A DNA stretch of 64,000 nucleotides from Streptomyces deccanensis (GCF_022385335.1 NZ_CP092431.1:4898001-4962000), one strand, 5' to 3'. Positions 1-9,048 are shown, numbered from the stretch's first letter. Notes: generated by a model not told the origin, from the letters alone. Translations and numbers: made by a program.

Positions 1-1
1 C

Positions 2-859
2 ACTCTGCAGTACCAGAGCGGCTCGGAGTGGAAGCCACTGTCCGGCATCCCGCTGGAGATGGACCACAAGAACAGCAGCACCTCCAACCCGATCGAGGCG
101 ACGACGGGCGCCGACGGGCGCTTCAGTTTCGCCGCGAGCCCGTACCAGAAGACCGTGTACGAGGTGGCCTTCCGGCCGTACCCGTACAACCCCTGGATCC
201 AGCGCACCGCCACCGCCGATGTCGCCGTCGCGGTCACGGCGACGACGAAGTTCCGGGGCTTCACGGCCTCGCTGGACAAGTACGCCGAGCTCAGCGTCTC
301 CGGCACCCTCGGGATCGTCGGGGACGACCACAGCGAGCGGGTGAGCGTCGGCATCCAGTACTCGCCGAACGGCAGGACCGGCTGGACCACCGAGAAGACC
401 GTCAAGACGGACTTCGACTCGCAGTTCCACACCACCCTGCCAGGCCACACGGACGGCTACTGGCGGCTGAAGTACGCGGGTACCAGCACGTACGACGTCA
501 AGGGCACCACCAGTGGCGCCCTGCGCAAGAACCGGGCCCTGACCCGGGTCAACGACGCGAACGCCTCGCCGGAGCCGATCCGCAAGGGCCGGACGATCAC
601 CGTCAAGGGTGTCCTCCAGGAGCGCCAGGCCGGGTCGTCGACCTGGAAGGCGTACGCCTCCAAGAAGGTCCAGATCCTCTTCCGGCCCAGTGGCAAGAAG
701 ACCTGGTACCTGATGACGACGGTCACCTCGAAGTCCAACGGCTCCTTCAGCAAGGGCTTCACGGCCCAGCAGGACGGGACCTGGGTGCCTGTCTTCCTGT
801 ACCCCGACGGCAAGCATTTCGTCGGCAGCGGGAAAGAGGACTACGTCGACGTGCGGTAA
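2..859 (+). CDS. 3' end of a secreted-type beta-sandwich protein (5' truncated by window edge)
   Basis: The reading frame is open from the first bases of the window, so the true start lies upstream; the nearest internal ATG is at 59. The visible 285 residues contain no enzyme motif I recognise. They are rich in alternating Ser, Thr, Tyr and Val with spaced aromatics, as in repeated Ig-like or carboxypeptidase-regulatory-like beta-sandwich domains: one block at about residues 20-70, a second at about 80-170 and a third at about 185-285, each opening with a strand like SVSGTLGIV or TITVKGVL. Such modules are usually extracellular in Streptomyces. A strong hairpin terminator follows the stop. 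Function unknown; the missing N-terminus should show whether it has a signal peptide. Confidence 0.75.
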   Translation, partial: TLQYQSGSEWKPLSGIPLEMDHKNSSTSNPIEATTGADGRFSFAASPYQKTVYEVAFRPYPYNPWIQRTATADVAVAVTATTKFRGFTASLDKYAELSVSGTLGIVGDDHSERVSVGIQYSPNGRTGWTTEKTVKTDFDSQFHTTLPGHTDGYWRLKYAGTSTYDVKGTTSGALRKNRALTRVNDANASPEPIRKGRTITVKGVLQERQAGSSTWKAYASKKVQILFRPSGKKTWYLMTTVTSKSNGSFSKGFTAQQDGTWVPVFLYPDGKHFVGSGKEDYVDVR

Positions 860-879
860 CGCGCATCACAGGCACACGG

Positions 880-914
880 CGAGGGGCGGACGCAAAAGCG
901 TTCGCCCCTCGTTT
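880..914 (+). terminator. Intrinsic terminator after the first gene
   Basis: A 14-bp stem (880-893 with 898-911, one G-T pair) closes on an AAAA loop and is followed by TTT. It lies 20 nt after the upstream stop codon and just before hrpA. Confidence 0.75.
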
Positions 915-940
915 CGTCGAGGTGAGATCCTGGGTTCCGT

Positions 941-3900
941 ATGTCTACGCCACCTGCCCCCGCCTTCGGCGCCCTCGCCCCCCGCCTGGCCGAGCTGTCG
1001 CTGCGCGACGCGCACCGGCTCGGGCGCAGGCTCGAAGGCGCGCGCAAGATCCGTAAGCCCGAGGCCCGGGCCGCCGTCCTCGCCGAGATCGAGGCGGAGG
1101 TCGCCAAGGGCGAGTCCCGCATGGCCGAGCGCGCCGCCCGCGTACCGGCCGTCTCGTACCCCGAGCAGCTGCCCGTCAGCCAGAAGAAGGACGAGATCGC
1201 GGCCGCCATCCGCGACCACCAGGTCGTCATCGTCGCGGGCGAGACCGGCTCCGGCAAGACGACCCAGATCCCGAAGATCTGTATGGAGCTGGGGCGTGGC
1301 GTACGCGGCATGATCGGCCACACCCAGCCGAGACGCATCGCCGCCCGCACCGTCGCCGAGCGTGTGGCGGAGGAGCTGCGGACGCCGCTCGGCGAGGCGG
1401 TCGGCTGGAAGGTGCGGTTCACCGACCAGGTCAACCCGGACGCCACCTTCGTCAAGCTGATGACGGACGGCATCCTGCTCGCCGAGATCCAGACCGACCG
1501 CGAGCTGCGCGCCTACGACACGATCATCATCGACGAGGCCCACGAGCGGTCCCTCAACATCGACTTCCTGCTGGGCTATCTCGCCCAGCTGCTGCCCAAG
1601 CGCCCCGATCTCAAGGTCGTCATCACCTCCGCGACCATCGACCCGGAGCGTTTCTCCCGCCACTTCGGCGACGCCCCGATCGTCGAGGTCAGCGGCCGTA
1701 CGTACCCCGTGGAGGTGCGCTACCGCCCCCTCCTCGAAGAGGACTCCGACGACGCCGACCGCGACCAGATCACCGCGATCTGCGACGCCGTCGAGGAGCT
1801 GCAGGCCGAGGGCAAGGGCGACATCCTCGTCTTCCTCTCCGGTGAGCGCGAGATCCGGGACACGGCCGACGCCCTGAACAAGAAGAACTACCGCTTCACC
1901 GAGGTCCTCCCCCTCTACGCCCGGCTCTCGCACGCCGAGCAGCACCGCGTCTTCCAGCCGCACACCGGTCGCAGGATCGTTCTGGCCACGAACGTCGCCG
2001 AGACCTCCCTGACCGTCCCGGGCATCAAGTACGTCATCGACCCGGGCTTCGCCCGCATCAGCCGCTACAGCCACCGCACCAAGGTCCAGCGCCTGCCGAT
2101 CGAGGCCATCTCGCAGGCCAGCGCCAACCAGCGCAAGGGCCGCTGCGGCCGTACGTCGGACGGTGTCTGCATCCGGCTCTACAGCGAGGACGACTTCGAG
2201 GCCCGCCCCGAGTTCACGGACGCGGAGATCCTCCGGACCAACCTCGCCTCCGTCATCCTCCAGATGACCGCGGCCGGCCTCGGCGACATCGAGAAGTTCC
2301 CCTTCATCGACCCGCCGGACCACCGCAACATCCGCGACGGCGTCCAGCTCCTCCAGGAGCTCGGCGCGCTCGACCCGGCGCAGAAGGACGTCCGCAAGCG
2401 CCTCACCCCGATGGGCCGCAAGCTCTCCCAGCTGCCCGTCGACCCCCGGCTCGCCCGCATGGTCGTCGAGGCCGACAAGAACGGCTGCGCGCGCGAGGTC
2501 ATGGTGATCGCCGCCGCGCTCTCCATCCAGGACCCGCGCGAACGCCCCGCCGACAAGCAGGCCCAGGCGGACCAGCAGCACGCCCGCTTCAAGGACGAGA
2601 CCAGCGACTTCCTCGCCTACCTCAACCTCTGGCGGTACGTCCGCGAGCAGCAGAAGGAGCGCGGCTCGTCGTCGTTCCGCCGGATGTGCAAGCAGGAGTA
2701 CCTGAACTTCCTGCGCATCCGTGAGTGGCAGGACATCTACAGCCAGCTGCGCACGGTCGCCAAACAGATGGACATCCATCTCAACGAGGACGACGCCCCC
2801 GAGCAGCACATCCATGTCTCGCTCCTGGCCGGCCTGCTCTCCCACATCGGCATGAAGGACGTGAAGGACGCCGGGGCCGAGAGCGGCAGGGGCTCGGGGA
2901 AGAACGAGTACCTGGGCGCCCGGAACGCCAAGTTCGCGATCTTCCCGGGCTCGGCCCTCTTCAAGAAGCCCCCCCGCTTCGTGATGTCGGCCGAGCTGGT
3001 GGAGACCAGCCGCCTGTGGGCCCGCGTCAACGCGCGGATCGAGCCCGAATGGGTCGAGCCCCTCGCCGAGCACCTCCTCAAGCGGACGTACAGCGAGCCG
3101 CACTGGGAGAAGGACCAGGCGGCCGTGATGGCGTACGAGAAGGTCACGCTGTACGGCGTGCCGATCGTCGCCCAGCGGAAGATCAACTACGGCCGGATCG
3201 ACCCGGAGGCCAGCCGCGAGCTGTTCATCCGCAACGCGCTCGTCGAGGGCGACTGGCGCACGCACCACAAGTTCTTCGCCGACAACCGCAAGCTCCTCAG
3301 CGAGGTCGAGGAACTGGAACACCGGGCCCGGCGCCGGGACATCGTGGTCGACGACGACACGCTCTTCGACTTCTACGACCAGCGGGTCCCCGAGCATGTC
3401 GTCTCGGGCGCCCACTTCGACTCCTGGTGGAAGCACAAGCGCCACGAGCAGCCCGACTTCCTGGACTTCGAGCGGGAGATGCTCATCCGGGAGTCGGCCG
3501 AGGCGGTCACCAAGGCCGACTACCCGGACTCCTGGCGGCAGGGACAGCTGAAGTTCCGCGTCACGTACCAGTTCGAGCCGGGCGCCGACGCGGACGGTGT
3601 GACGGTCCACATCCCCCTCCAGGTCCTCAACCAGGTCACCGACGAGGGCTTCGACTGGCAGATCCCGGGCCTGCGGGAGGAGGTGGTGACGGAGCTGATC
3701 CGTTCCCTCCCGAAGCCGATCCGGCGGAACTACGTGCCGGCGCCGAACTTCGCACAGCGCTTCCTGGACCAGGCGGTCCCTCTCCAGGAGCCGTTGCCGG
3801 TGACGATGGCCCGCGAGCTCAAGCGCATGGTGGGTGTGCCGGTGACGCCCGAGGACTTCGACTGGTCCCGGGTTCCCGACCATCTGAAGATCACCTTCCG

Positions 3901-4918
3901 GATCGTCGACGAGCGGCGCAGGAAGCTCGCCGAGGACAAGGACCTGGAAGCGCTGCGGCAGCAGTTGAGGCCGAAGGCCCGCAAGGCCCTCTCGCAGGCC
4001 GCCGCGGCCACCGCCGAGCGCCAGGGCGGCGAGTCAGTGGAGCGGACGGGCCTGACGGACTGGACGATCGGCTCGCTCACCCGGGTCTTCGAGACCCGCC
4101 GGGCCGGGCAGCCGGTGAAGGCGTATCCGGCCCTCGTCGACGACGGTCCGGCGGCGAACACCGTCTCCGTACGCCTCTTCGACACGGAGGCGGAGCAGAT
4201 GGAGGCGATGTGGAACGGCACCCGTAGGCTCATCCTCCGAAACATTCCGGTCAACCCTGCGAAGTTCGCGAGCGAAAAGCTCACCAACGCGCAGAAGCTG
4301 GCACTGTCGGCCAACCCGCACGGTTCGATCCAGGCCCTGTTCGACGACTGCGCGATGGCCGCCGCCGACAAGCTGATCGCCGACTTCGGCGGACCGGCGT
4401 GGGACGAGTCGTCGTACCGGAAGCTGTACGACAAGGTCCGCGCGGAGATCGTCGACACCACGGTCCGCACGGTCGGCCAGGTGCAGCAGGTGCTGGCCGC
4501 CTGGCAGGCCTGCGAACGCCGCCTGAAGTCGACCCGCAGCACGGCCCTCCTCGCCAACCTCGCGGACGTACGGGGCCAGCTGGACGCCCTCGTGAAGCCC
4601 GGGTTCGTCACGGAGGCGGGGCTGCGCCGGCTGCCGGACCTGATGCGCTATCTGGTGGCGGCCGACCGCCGGCTGCAGCAGATGCCGACCGGCGCCCAGC
4701 GGGACACGTCCCGGATGGAGAAGGTCCACGAGATGCGCGACGAGTACGCCTGGCTGCTGGAACAACTGCCCCAGGGGCGGCCCGTGCCCTCCTCCGTCAA
4801 GGAGATCCGCTGGATGCTCGAGGAGTTGCGCGTCAGCTACTTCGCGCACGCCCTGGGCACGGCCTACCCCGTCTCCGACAAGCGGATCGTGAAGGCGATC
4901 GACGCTGCGATTCCGTGA
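941..4918 (+). CDS. hrpA: ATP-dependent RNA helicase HrpA (DEAH box)
   Basis: A 1325-residue superfamily 2 RNA helicase, the normal length for bacterial HrpA. Visible motifs are Walker A GETGSGKT (about residues 100-107), the DEAH box (198-201) followed by ERSLNIDFLL, motif III SAT (230-232) and motif VI QRKGRCGR (about 397-404). The helicase-associated and OB-fold regions follow, then the long C-terminal DUF3418-type extension typical of HrpA. It uses NTP hydrolysis to unwind RNA or remodel ribonucleoprotein in the cytoplasm; in E. coli HrpA has been linked to fimbrial mRNA processing and ribosome rescue. The ATG at 941 is the first start in frame; it is preceded only by a weak GAGGTGAGA-like site at about 918-926. 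Monocistronic, followed by tRNA-Asp. Confidence 0.96.
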   Translation: MSTPPAPAFGALAPRLAELSLRDAHRLGRRLEGARKIRKPEARAAVLAEIEAEVAKGESRMAERAARVPAVSYPEQLPVSQKKDEIAAAIRDHQVVIVAGETGSGKTTQIPKICMELGRGVRGMIGHTQPRRIAARTVAERVAEELRTPLGEAVGWKVRFTDQVNPDATFVKLMTDGILLAEIQTDRELRAYDTIIIDEAHERSLNIDFLLGYLAQLLPKRPDLKVVITSATIDPERFSRHFGDAPIVEVSGRTYPVEVRYRPLLEEDSDDADRDQITAICDAVEELQAEGKGDILVFLSGEREIRDTADALNKKNYRFTEVLPLYARLSHAEQHRVFQPHTGRRIVLATNVAETSLTVPGIKYVIDPGFARISRYSHRTKVQRLPIEAISQASANQRKGRCGRTSDGVCIRLYSEDDFEARPEFTDAEILRTNLASVILQMTAAGLGDIEKFPFIDPPDHRNIRDGVQLLQELGALDPAQKDVRKRLTPMGRKLSQLPVDPRLARMVVEADKNGCAREVMVIAAALSIQDPRERPADKQAQADQQHARFKDETSDFLAYLNLWRYVREQQKERGSSSFRRMCKQEYLNFLRIREWQDIYSQLRTVAKQMDIHLNEDDAPEQHIHVSLLAGLLSHIGMKDVKDAGAESGRGSGKNEYLGARNAKFAIFPGSALFKKPPRFVMSAELVETSRLWARVNARIEPEWVEPLAEHLLKRTYSEPHWEKDQAAVMAYEKVTLYGVPIVAQRKINYGRIDPEASRELFIRNALVEGDWRTHHKFFADNRKLLSEVEELEHRARRRDIVVDDDTLFDFYDQRVPEHVVSGAHFDSWWKHKRHEQPDFLDFEREMLIRESAEAVTKADYPDSWRQGQLKFRVTYQFEPGADADGVTVHIPLQVLNQVTDEGFDWQIPGLREEVVTELIRSLPKPIRRNYVPAPNFAQRFLDQAVPLQEPLPVTMARELKRMVGVPVTPEDFDWSRVPDHLKITFRIVDERRRKLAEDKDLEALRQQLRPKARKALSQAAAATAERQGGESVERTGLTDWTIGSLTRVFETRRAGQPVKAYPALVDDGPAANTVSVRLFDTEAEQMEAMWNGTRRLILRNIPVNPAKFASEKLTNAQKLALSANPHGSIQALFDDCAMAAADKLIADFGGPAWDESSYRKLYDKVRAEIVDTTVRTVGQVQQVLAAWQACERRLKSTRSTALLANLADVRGQLDALVKPGFVTEAGLRRLPDLMRYLVAADRRLQQMPTGAQRDTSRMEKVHEMRDEYAWLLEQLPQGRPVPSSVKEIRWMLEELRVSYFAHALGTAYPVSDKRIVKAIDAAIP

Positions 4919-4940
4919 TCGGCCCTGCACACCGGGTGAG

Positions 4941-4970
4941 TTCGACCCGGGGCCACCGCTCCTGTAGAGT
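4941..4970 (+). promoter_or_regulatory. Candidate sigma-70-type promoter for tRNA-Asp
   Basis: TTCGAC (4941-4946), an 18-nt spacer and TAGAGT (4965-4970), close to the Streptomyces housekeeping consensus. It lies 45 nt upstream of the mature tRNA 5' end. It was read by eye only. Confidence 0.5.
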
Positions 4971-5015
4971 CTCTTCTCGCAGGCCAGCGGCGACAAGGCG
5001 CGGACTGCGAAACCT

Positions 5016-5090
5016 GGTCCTGTGGAGCAGTTTGGAGTGCTCGCCACCCTGTCAAGGTGGAGGCCGCGGGTTCAAATCCCGTCAGGACCG
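5016..5090 (+). tRNA. tRNA-Asp(GTC)
   Basis: A full cloverleaf: the acceptor stem GGTCCTG (5016-5022) pairs with CAGGACC (5083-5089), the anticodon stem CCACC/GGTGG encloses anticodon GTC at 5051-5053, and the T-loop TTCAAAT is present. Discriminator G at 5090; the 3' CCA is not encoded. Confidence 0.97.
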
Positions 5091-5100
5091 CACGATCGTG

Positions 5101-5133
5101 AGAGGCCCGCATCCGATGAGGATGCGGGCCTCT
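5101..5133 (+). terminator. Terminator of tRNA-Asp
   Basis: A perfect 14-bp stem (5101-5114 with 5120-5133) with a GATGA loop, 10 nt after the tRNA. There is no T run, as is common for Streptomyces terminators. Confidence 0.8.
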
Positions 5134-5334
5134 TCCGTGTGCAGCGGCGGGCGTTCACCCAAGAACTCGGGACACTGAGGCTGTTGGGCGGGTGCGGGCC
5201 ACATGGGGCTGGTCGCGCGGTTCCCCGCGCCCCTGGAGGGAGCCTGCGGCCCCTCCCGCGACGCCGTGGGGGTTGACGGCGTCACATTCCGCCGGTACCT
5301 CAGATTCAGGGCCCACAGACCCCGGAGGTGGCGT

Positions 5335-5523
5335 ATGGCGGCGACCGCTCGGCACGAGACGCGCGCGTTACTCCGTGCCCACCTGTCGGCCGCCTCCTCG
5401 TACCGCCATCTCACCCGCCACTGCCCGATCTGCCACCGCCTGCTGCGGCTGGCGACGGAGCACCCCACCGGCGACGACGGCGCCGAGGGCCCCACGGAGG
5501 AGGAGACGCCGGCCAAGGCGTGA
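5335..5523 (+). CDS. Small CxxC protein (DUF6274-like)
   Basis: A 62-residue basic protein with ARHETRALLRAHLSAA at the N-terminus, then HCPICHRLL (about residues 30-38). That Cys-x2-Cys with flanking His could hold a metal, but only one Cys pair is present, so binding would need a dimer or the histidines. The C-terminal 18 residues are acidic. I recall this as a DUF6274-type family found next to bldC in streptomycetes; the name is from memory. The start was chosen at ATG 5335 because GGAGG sits 7 nt upstream (5324-5328); the frame is open further upstream but has no ribosome site there. Function unknown. Confidence 0.7.
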   Translation: MAATARHETRALLRAHLSAASSYRHLTRHCPICHRLLRLATEHPTGDDGAEGPTEEETPAKA

Positions 5524-5677
5524 GACGCGCCCCGTAGGGAACACACTCGGCGAGGGCGTGTCACGCTCAACTCCCGTCCCCTCTACCGCAGATGCCGCTC
5601 GGGCAACAAGGAGCCCGGCATGTGACGGGTGTCACTGAACGAGTTTTCGGAACGCCGGTTCTTACCGGTCCCCTACA

Positions 5678-5710
5678 ACTGGTCAATTTAATATGTGCAA
5701 TTGCACCAGT
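5678..5710. promoter_or_regulatory. Nested palindrome in an AT-rich patch
   Basis: A perfect 12-bp palindrome GTGCAATTGCAC (5695-5706) lies inside a wider ACTGGT...ACCAGT inverted repeat (5678-5683 with 5705-5710). The patch TCAATTTAATATG is far more AT-rich than its surroundings. This looks like an operator or a promoter region, but no gene starts within 300 nt downstream on the plus strand. Confidence 0.4.
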
Positions 5711-5820
5711 CTCCAGGGTCCTGCACAGGAGATCCGACACCCCTCCCCAGAGTCCGACAAGCCCGCGCACAACCCGTCGGTTCCGGACCCGGAACCGCCG
5801 ATTCCACTGCTTCAGGGCAC

Positions 5821-5861
5821 AAAAAAGATCGCGCTGGACCCGGCGGAGTCCAGCGCGATCT
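5821..5861 (-). terminator. Rho-independent terminator of bldC
   Basis: Read on the minus strand, a 13-bp stem (5849-5861 with 5826-5838) is followed by six T residues (A run 5821-5826 on plus). This is a classic intrinsic terminator, unusual in having a T tract in this genome. It gives bldC a 3' UTR of about 180 nt. Confidence 0.85.
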
Positions 5862-6043
5862 ACGACGCACCCTTGGTGCTTGCCTGACGACGACCGGGAA
5901 GCCTGCGCCTCCCGGAAAACTCTGTGTGGCTCGGGCGTGGGATCTGTTGGGGCAGAACCCGCGTCGTTCGAAGCTGTTGAGCGGTGCTTTTCAGGCTTCC
6001 GGCCGATTGGGGGACCAGCCGAAATGCCCTGTCATGCGGTTGT

Positions 6044-6250
6044 TCAGGCCTCGCTGCGCTGCTGCGGAATGCCCGCGAGCAGTGCGCGGACCTCAGCCTC
6101 GCGGTAACGGCGGTGTCCGCCGAGCGTGCGGATGGACGTGAGCTTGCCGGCCTTCGCCCACCGCGTGACCGTCTTGGGGTCGACGCGGAACATGGTGGCG
6201 ACCTCAGCCGGGGTCAGCAGCGGCTCGGCATCAGGGGTGCGAGCGGTCAT
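6044..6250 (-). CDS. bldC: Developmental regulator BldC (MerR-like small DNA-binding protein)
   Basis: A 68-residue single-domain MerR-family protein with a winged helix-turn-helix: LLTPAEVATMFRVDPKTVTRW forms the HTH (about residues 11-31) and GKLTSIRTLGGHRRYR the wing. It lacks the dimerisation coil and effector domain of true MerR proteins. From the literature, BldC binds head-to-tail on direct repeats and holds off premature entry into development in Streptomyces. The ATG at 6250 is preceded by GAGGAGG with good spacing. The length and sequence match what I remember of BldC across streptomycetes. It is transcribed alone, with its own terminator downstream and an inverted repeat in its leader. 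Confidence 0.96.
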   Translation of the reverse strand: MTARTPDAEPLLTPAEVATMFRVDPKTVTRWAKAGKLTSIRTLGGHRRYREAEVRALLAGIPQQRSEA

Positions 6251-6266
6251 GAGCGGCCTCCTCGGG

Positions 6267-6288
6267 AGAACCGAACCTTCTCGGTTCT
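6267..6288 (-). promoter_or_regulatory. Inverted repeat in the bldC 5' leader
   Basis: Perfect 8-bp arms AGAACCGA/TCGGTTCT separated by 6 nt end about 17 nt before the bldC start codon, just upstream of the ribosome site. It could be an RNA hairpin affecting translation or a DNA operator. Confidence 0.4.
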
Positions 6289-6482
6289 TTCCTCTAAATT
6301 CTGCACCTTGACCCGCGTTGCCCGAAATGGCGGACGCGAGTCGAGTCGGTTATAGGACGAACGGCTTGTCCTCGGCACTACAACTACACCATCTGTCCAG
6401 CCGCGTCGGCCAAACCGATGGAATTGCCCTCCCAGGTGTTCATCAGCGACGGATGCCGATGGACCATGCCATAGCGGACAGT

Positions 6483-6515
6483 CACGCCACTGTGACGATC
6501 AGTCACAGTGGCGTG
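6483..6515. repeat. 14-bp perfect inverted repeat between two minus-strand genes
   Basis: CACGCCACTGTGAC pairs perfectly with GTCACAGTGGCGTG around a GATCA loop. There is no T tract. It may be the terminator of the 6863-7720 gene, although it lies 350 nt past its stop, or a regulator site for bldC; extra GTCAC pentamers flank it. Confidence 0.6.
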
Positions 6516-6862
6516 CAGGAGTCACGAGACCCCCCAATAGCGTGCAATGCTGAGATTCCACCCTTACGTGGGCAGAAGGAGCCTCCCCCGGGCTCCTTGT
6601 CCTATTTTGACACGAGGAGGTGCGTAAGAGGCAAGGCCCGCGTAAGTGCAATCCGTCACGCTTGGCGGCTTCTTGACACAAAAGCCCGGATCGGTGACCT
6701 ACGTCCCCCGATGACACCCGCAGGTCACTGCGTTGCGTCAAGCTTGGGTCAAGGGTGGACAGTTCACCATGGTTCGGCTTTCGTGGAAAGCCTTTTCCCA
6801 CCGGCCTCACAAGTCACAAGTACGGACGCGAGGTTGAGCCGGTTCAACCGGTTCGGACCGGT

Positions 6863-7720
6863 TCAGTTCGCCGAGCGCCGGTCCCGTACCGCCCGCCAGC
6901 GCTCGACCAGGCGCCCGTAGGCCTCCCCGGCGGCGAGACCGTCCCCGCCGCGCAGGGCCTCGATGCCCTCGGCGACATCGGCCGCGGAGTGGTCGCCGTC
7001 CAGCTCCTCCGCAGGCAGGACGTGCACGAGGCCGCCGTAGTCCAGCTCGACGAGCGAGCGCGGATGGAACTCCTCCAGCCAGCGGCCCACGTCGATCAGA
7101 CCGTCGATCAGCGGCCCCTCGTCGATGGCGTCCCGCAGGGCCCGCAGCCCCCGTGCCACGCGCCGCCGGGCCTGCACCATGGGAGTGCGATAGCGAAGCA
7201 CCGGCGAGATCTCGCCGGATCCCTTCTCGCCCGACCCCTTCTCGTACGTGCGCTCCTCGTCCGAGACGAGGACGAACCAGTTCAGCGGCACCTGCCAGGT
7301 CGCGGTGCGGATCCACGGCCGGGCGTCCGGGTTGCCGGCCATCCAGCGCTCGTAGTCCTGGCTCGCCTGGTGGCGCACCAGCGGCGGCAGCACCGCGTCA
7401 AGGACCGGGGCGGGCAGCTCCTCGGCCAGGTCGCCGAGCGCCTGCCAGCCCCGCAGCCGGGTCCGCCAGGGACAGACACAGACCACCCCGTCGACCTCCA
7501 GCACGAAGGCGTCGTCGCTCTCGTGCACCGGCACCGGCACCGGCGGGGTCGGCAGCAGGTCGGCCAGCGAGCGGCGCAGCTCGTCCTGGTAGGAGGGGCG
7601 GTCGGGGCGCCGGGCGTAGCGGGCCCAGTGGCCGCGCTCGGGCTCGGGGAAGGCCGCCAGCGGCTCGTACACGCGGAGGTAGGACGCGTACGGGACGATC
7701 ACCGAGGACACCTTGGGCAC
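6863..7720 (-). CDS. Conserved hypothetical protein upstream of vdh
   Basis: A 285-residue soluble protein of unknown function. It begins VPKVSSVIVPYASYLRVYEPL, continues through a Pro-rich stretch near residue 60, has a Trp-rich middle (WIRTATWQVPLNWFVLVSDEER) and ends in a charged helical region. No catalytic motif was recognised. The start was placed at GTG 7720 because GGGAGG precedes it by about 8 nt and the residues before it (to a frame start at 7771) look non-coding. It is divergent from vdh with a 223-nt shared intergenic region. I recall similar proteins next to valine dehydrogenase in other streptomycetes, but no function is known to me. Confidence 0.8.
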   Translation of the reverse strand: MPKVSSVIVPYASYLRVYEPLAAFPEPERGHWARYARRPDRPSYQDELRRSLADLLPTPPVPVPVHESDDAFVLEVDGVVCVCPWRTRLRGWQALGDLAEELPAPVLDAVLPPLVRHQASQDYERWMAGNPDARPWIRTATWQVPLNWFVLVSDEERTYEKGSGEKGSGEISPVLRYRTPMVQARRRVARGLRALRDAIDEGPLIDGLIDVGRWLEEFHPRSLVELDYGGLVHVLPAEELDGDHSAADVAEGIEALRGGDGLAAGEAYGRLVERWRAVRDRRSAN

Positions 7721-7943
7721 GCCTGCTCCCTCCCCCGGCTGCCACCGGGGAAACCTGCCGAACCCGCACACCGGCGAGCCGGAAAACTGTGCGGATCACA
7801 CCACGCCCGTACTCCGGGTGGGGGGTGATCCTGAGGCTGCGCCGCCGTACGGCGGACGCAGGCTCTAATCTCATGCTCACAGACCCCGCCACCCGTACGG
7901 GAGCCTGTCACCCACCGCCGCTTCTTACCCAGGAGTCACCACA

Positions 7944-9038
7944 GTGACCGAAGTATCTGACGGCGTCCTGCACACCCTGTTCCACTCGGACCAGGGCGGT
8001 CACGAGCAAGTCGTGCTCTGCCAGGACCGGGCCAGCGGCCTCAAGGCCGTCATCGCCCTCCACTCCACCGCGCTCGGCCCCGCACTCGGCGGCACACGCT
8101 TCTACCCGTACGCGACCGAGGCGGAGGCCGTCGCCGACGCCCTGAACCTCGCGCGCGGCATGTCCTACAAGAACGCCATGGCCGGTCTCGACCACGGCGG
8201 CGGCAAGGCCGTGATCATCGGCGACCCCGACCGGATCAAGAGCGAGGAGCTGCTGCTCGCCTACGGCCGGTTCGTGGCCTCCCTCGGCGGCCGGTACGTC
8301 ACCGCGTGCGACGTCGGCACCTATGTCGCCGACATGGACGTCGTGGCGCGCGAGTGCCGCTGGACGACCGGCCGCTCCCCGGAGAACGGCGGCGCCGGAG
8401 ACTCCTCCGTCCTCACCGCCTTCGGCGTCTACCAGGGCATGCGGGCCTCCGCCCAGCACGTGTGGGGCGATCCGTCGCTGCGCGATCGCAAGGTCGGGAT
8501 CGCGGGCGTCGGCAAGGTCGGCCACCACCTCGTGGAGCATCTGCGGGCCGAGGGCGCCGAGGTCGTGATCACGGACGTGCGCGCGGACGCCGTACGGCGC
8601 ATCCTCGACCGGCATCCGGCAGGCGTCACCGCCGTCGCGCACACCGACGCGCTGATCCGGACCGAGGGACTCGACATCTACGCCCCCTGCGCGCTCGGCG
8701 GGGCCCTGAACGACGACTCCGTGCCGGTGCTGACCGCCAAGGTGGTGTGCGGCGCGGCCAACAACCAGCTCGCGCACCCGGGCGTCGAGAAGGACCTCGC
8801 GGACCGCGGGATCCTCTACGCGCCGGACTACGTGGTGAACGCCGGCGGGGTCATCCAGGTCGCCGACGAGCTCCACGGGTTCGACTTCGACCGGTGCAAG
8901 GGCAAAGCGGCGAAGATCTTCGACACCACGTTGGCGATCTTCGCACGTGCGAAGACGGATGGCATTCCGCCGGCCGCCGCGGCCGACCGGATCGCCGAAC
9001 AGCGGATGCACGAGGCGGCCGCCGGACGCGGTCACTGA
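7944..9038 (+). CDS. vdh: Valine (branched-chain amino acid) dehydrogenase
   Basis: A 364-residue member of the Glu/Leu/Phe/Val dehydrogenase family. It carries out NAD-dependent oxidative deamination of valine and related branched amino acids to 2-oxo acids, feeding acyl-CoA precursors. The two active-site lysines are visible: SYKNAMAG (K76) and GGGKAVI (K88). The Rossmann motif [13 protein letters not shown] lies near residue 185. GTG 7944 was chosen because AGGAG sits 9 nt upstream (7931-7935). Length fits Streptomyces Vdh. A strong hairpin follows the gene, so it is probably monocistronic. Confidence 0.95.
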   Translation: MTEVSDGVLHTLFHSDQGGHEQVVLCQDRASGLKAVIALHSTALGPALGGTRFYPYATEAEAVADALNLARGMSYKNAMAGLDHGGGKAVIIGDPDRIKSEELLLAYGRFVASLGGRYVTACDVGTYVADMDVVARECRWTTGRSPENGGAGDSSVLTAFGVYQGMRASAQHVWGDPSLRDRKVGIAGVGKVGHHLVEHLRAEGAEVVITDVRADAVRRILDRHPAGVTAVAHTDALIRTEGLDIYAPCALGGALNDDSVPVLTAKVVCGAANNQLAHPGVEKDLADRGILYAPDYVVNAGGVIQVADELHGFDFDRCKGKAAKIFDTTLAIFARAKTDGIPPAAAADRIAEQRMHEAAAGRGH

Positions 9039-9048
9039 GCCTCGGGGA

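Larger units (their letters stand above)
5524..6043. other. 520-nt intergenic region between the DUF6274-like gene and bldC
   Basis: No convincing gene was found. It holds an unusually AT-rich patch around 5678-5710 with a palindrome (listed separately), the bldC terminator at 5821-5861, and about 180 nt of likely bldC 3' UTR. Confidence 0.6.
6251..6862. other. 612-nt intergenic region upstream of bldC
   Basis: No gene is supported. It contains the leader inverted repeat, a TATAAC hexamer on the minus strand (6349-6354) that could be a bldC -10 with no clear -35, and a strong 14-bp inverted repeat at 6483-6515. Base composition is lower in GC than the flanking genes, for example around 6600-6630. 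A 200-codon plus-strand frame here has no coding character. Confidence 0.55.

Noticed and set aside
866..3883. A 1005-codon open frame on the minus strand across hrpA
   Set aside because: It mirrors hrpA codon by codon in the opposite frame; high-GC third positions keep it open, and its product is a Leu/Arg/Asp/Glu-rich string without any domain.
5592..6107. Several 60-170-codon frames between the DUF6274-like gene and bldC
   Set aside because: They cross the bldC terminator and have no start signals.
6318..6920. A 200-codon plus-strand frame upstream of bldC
   Set aside because: Mixed composition, no ribosome site and overlap with the end of the 6863-7720 gene; no sign of a protein family.
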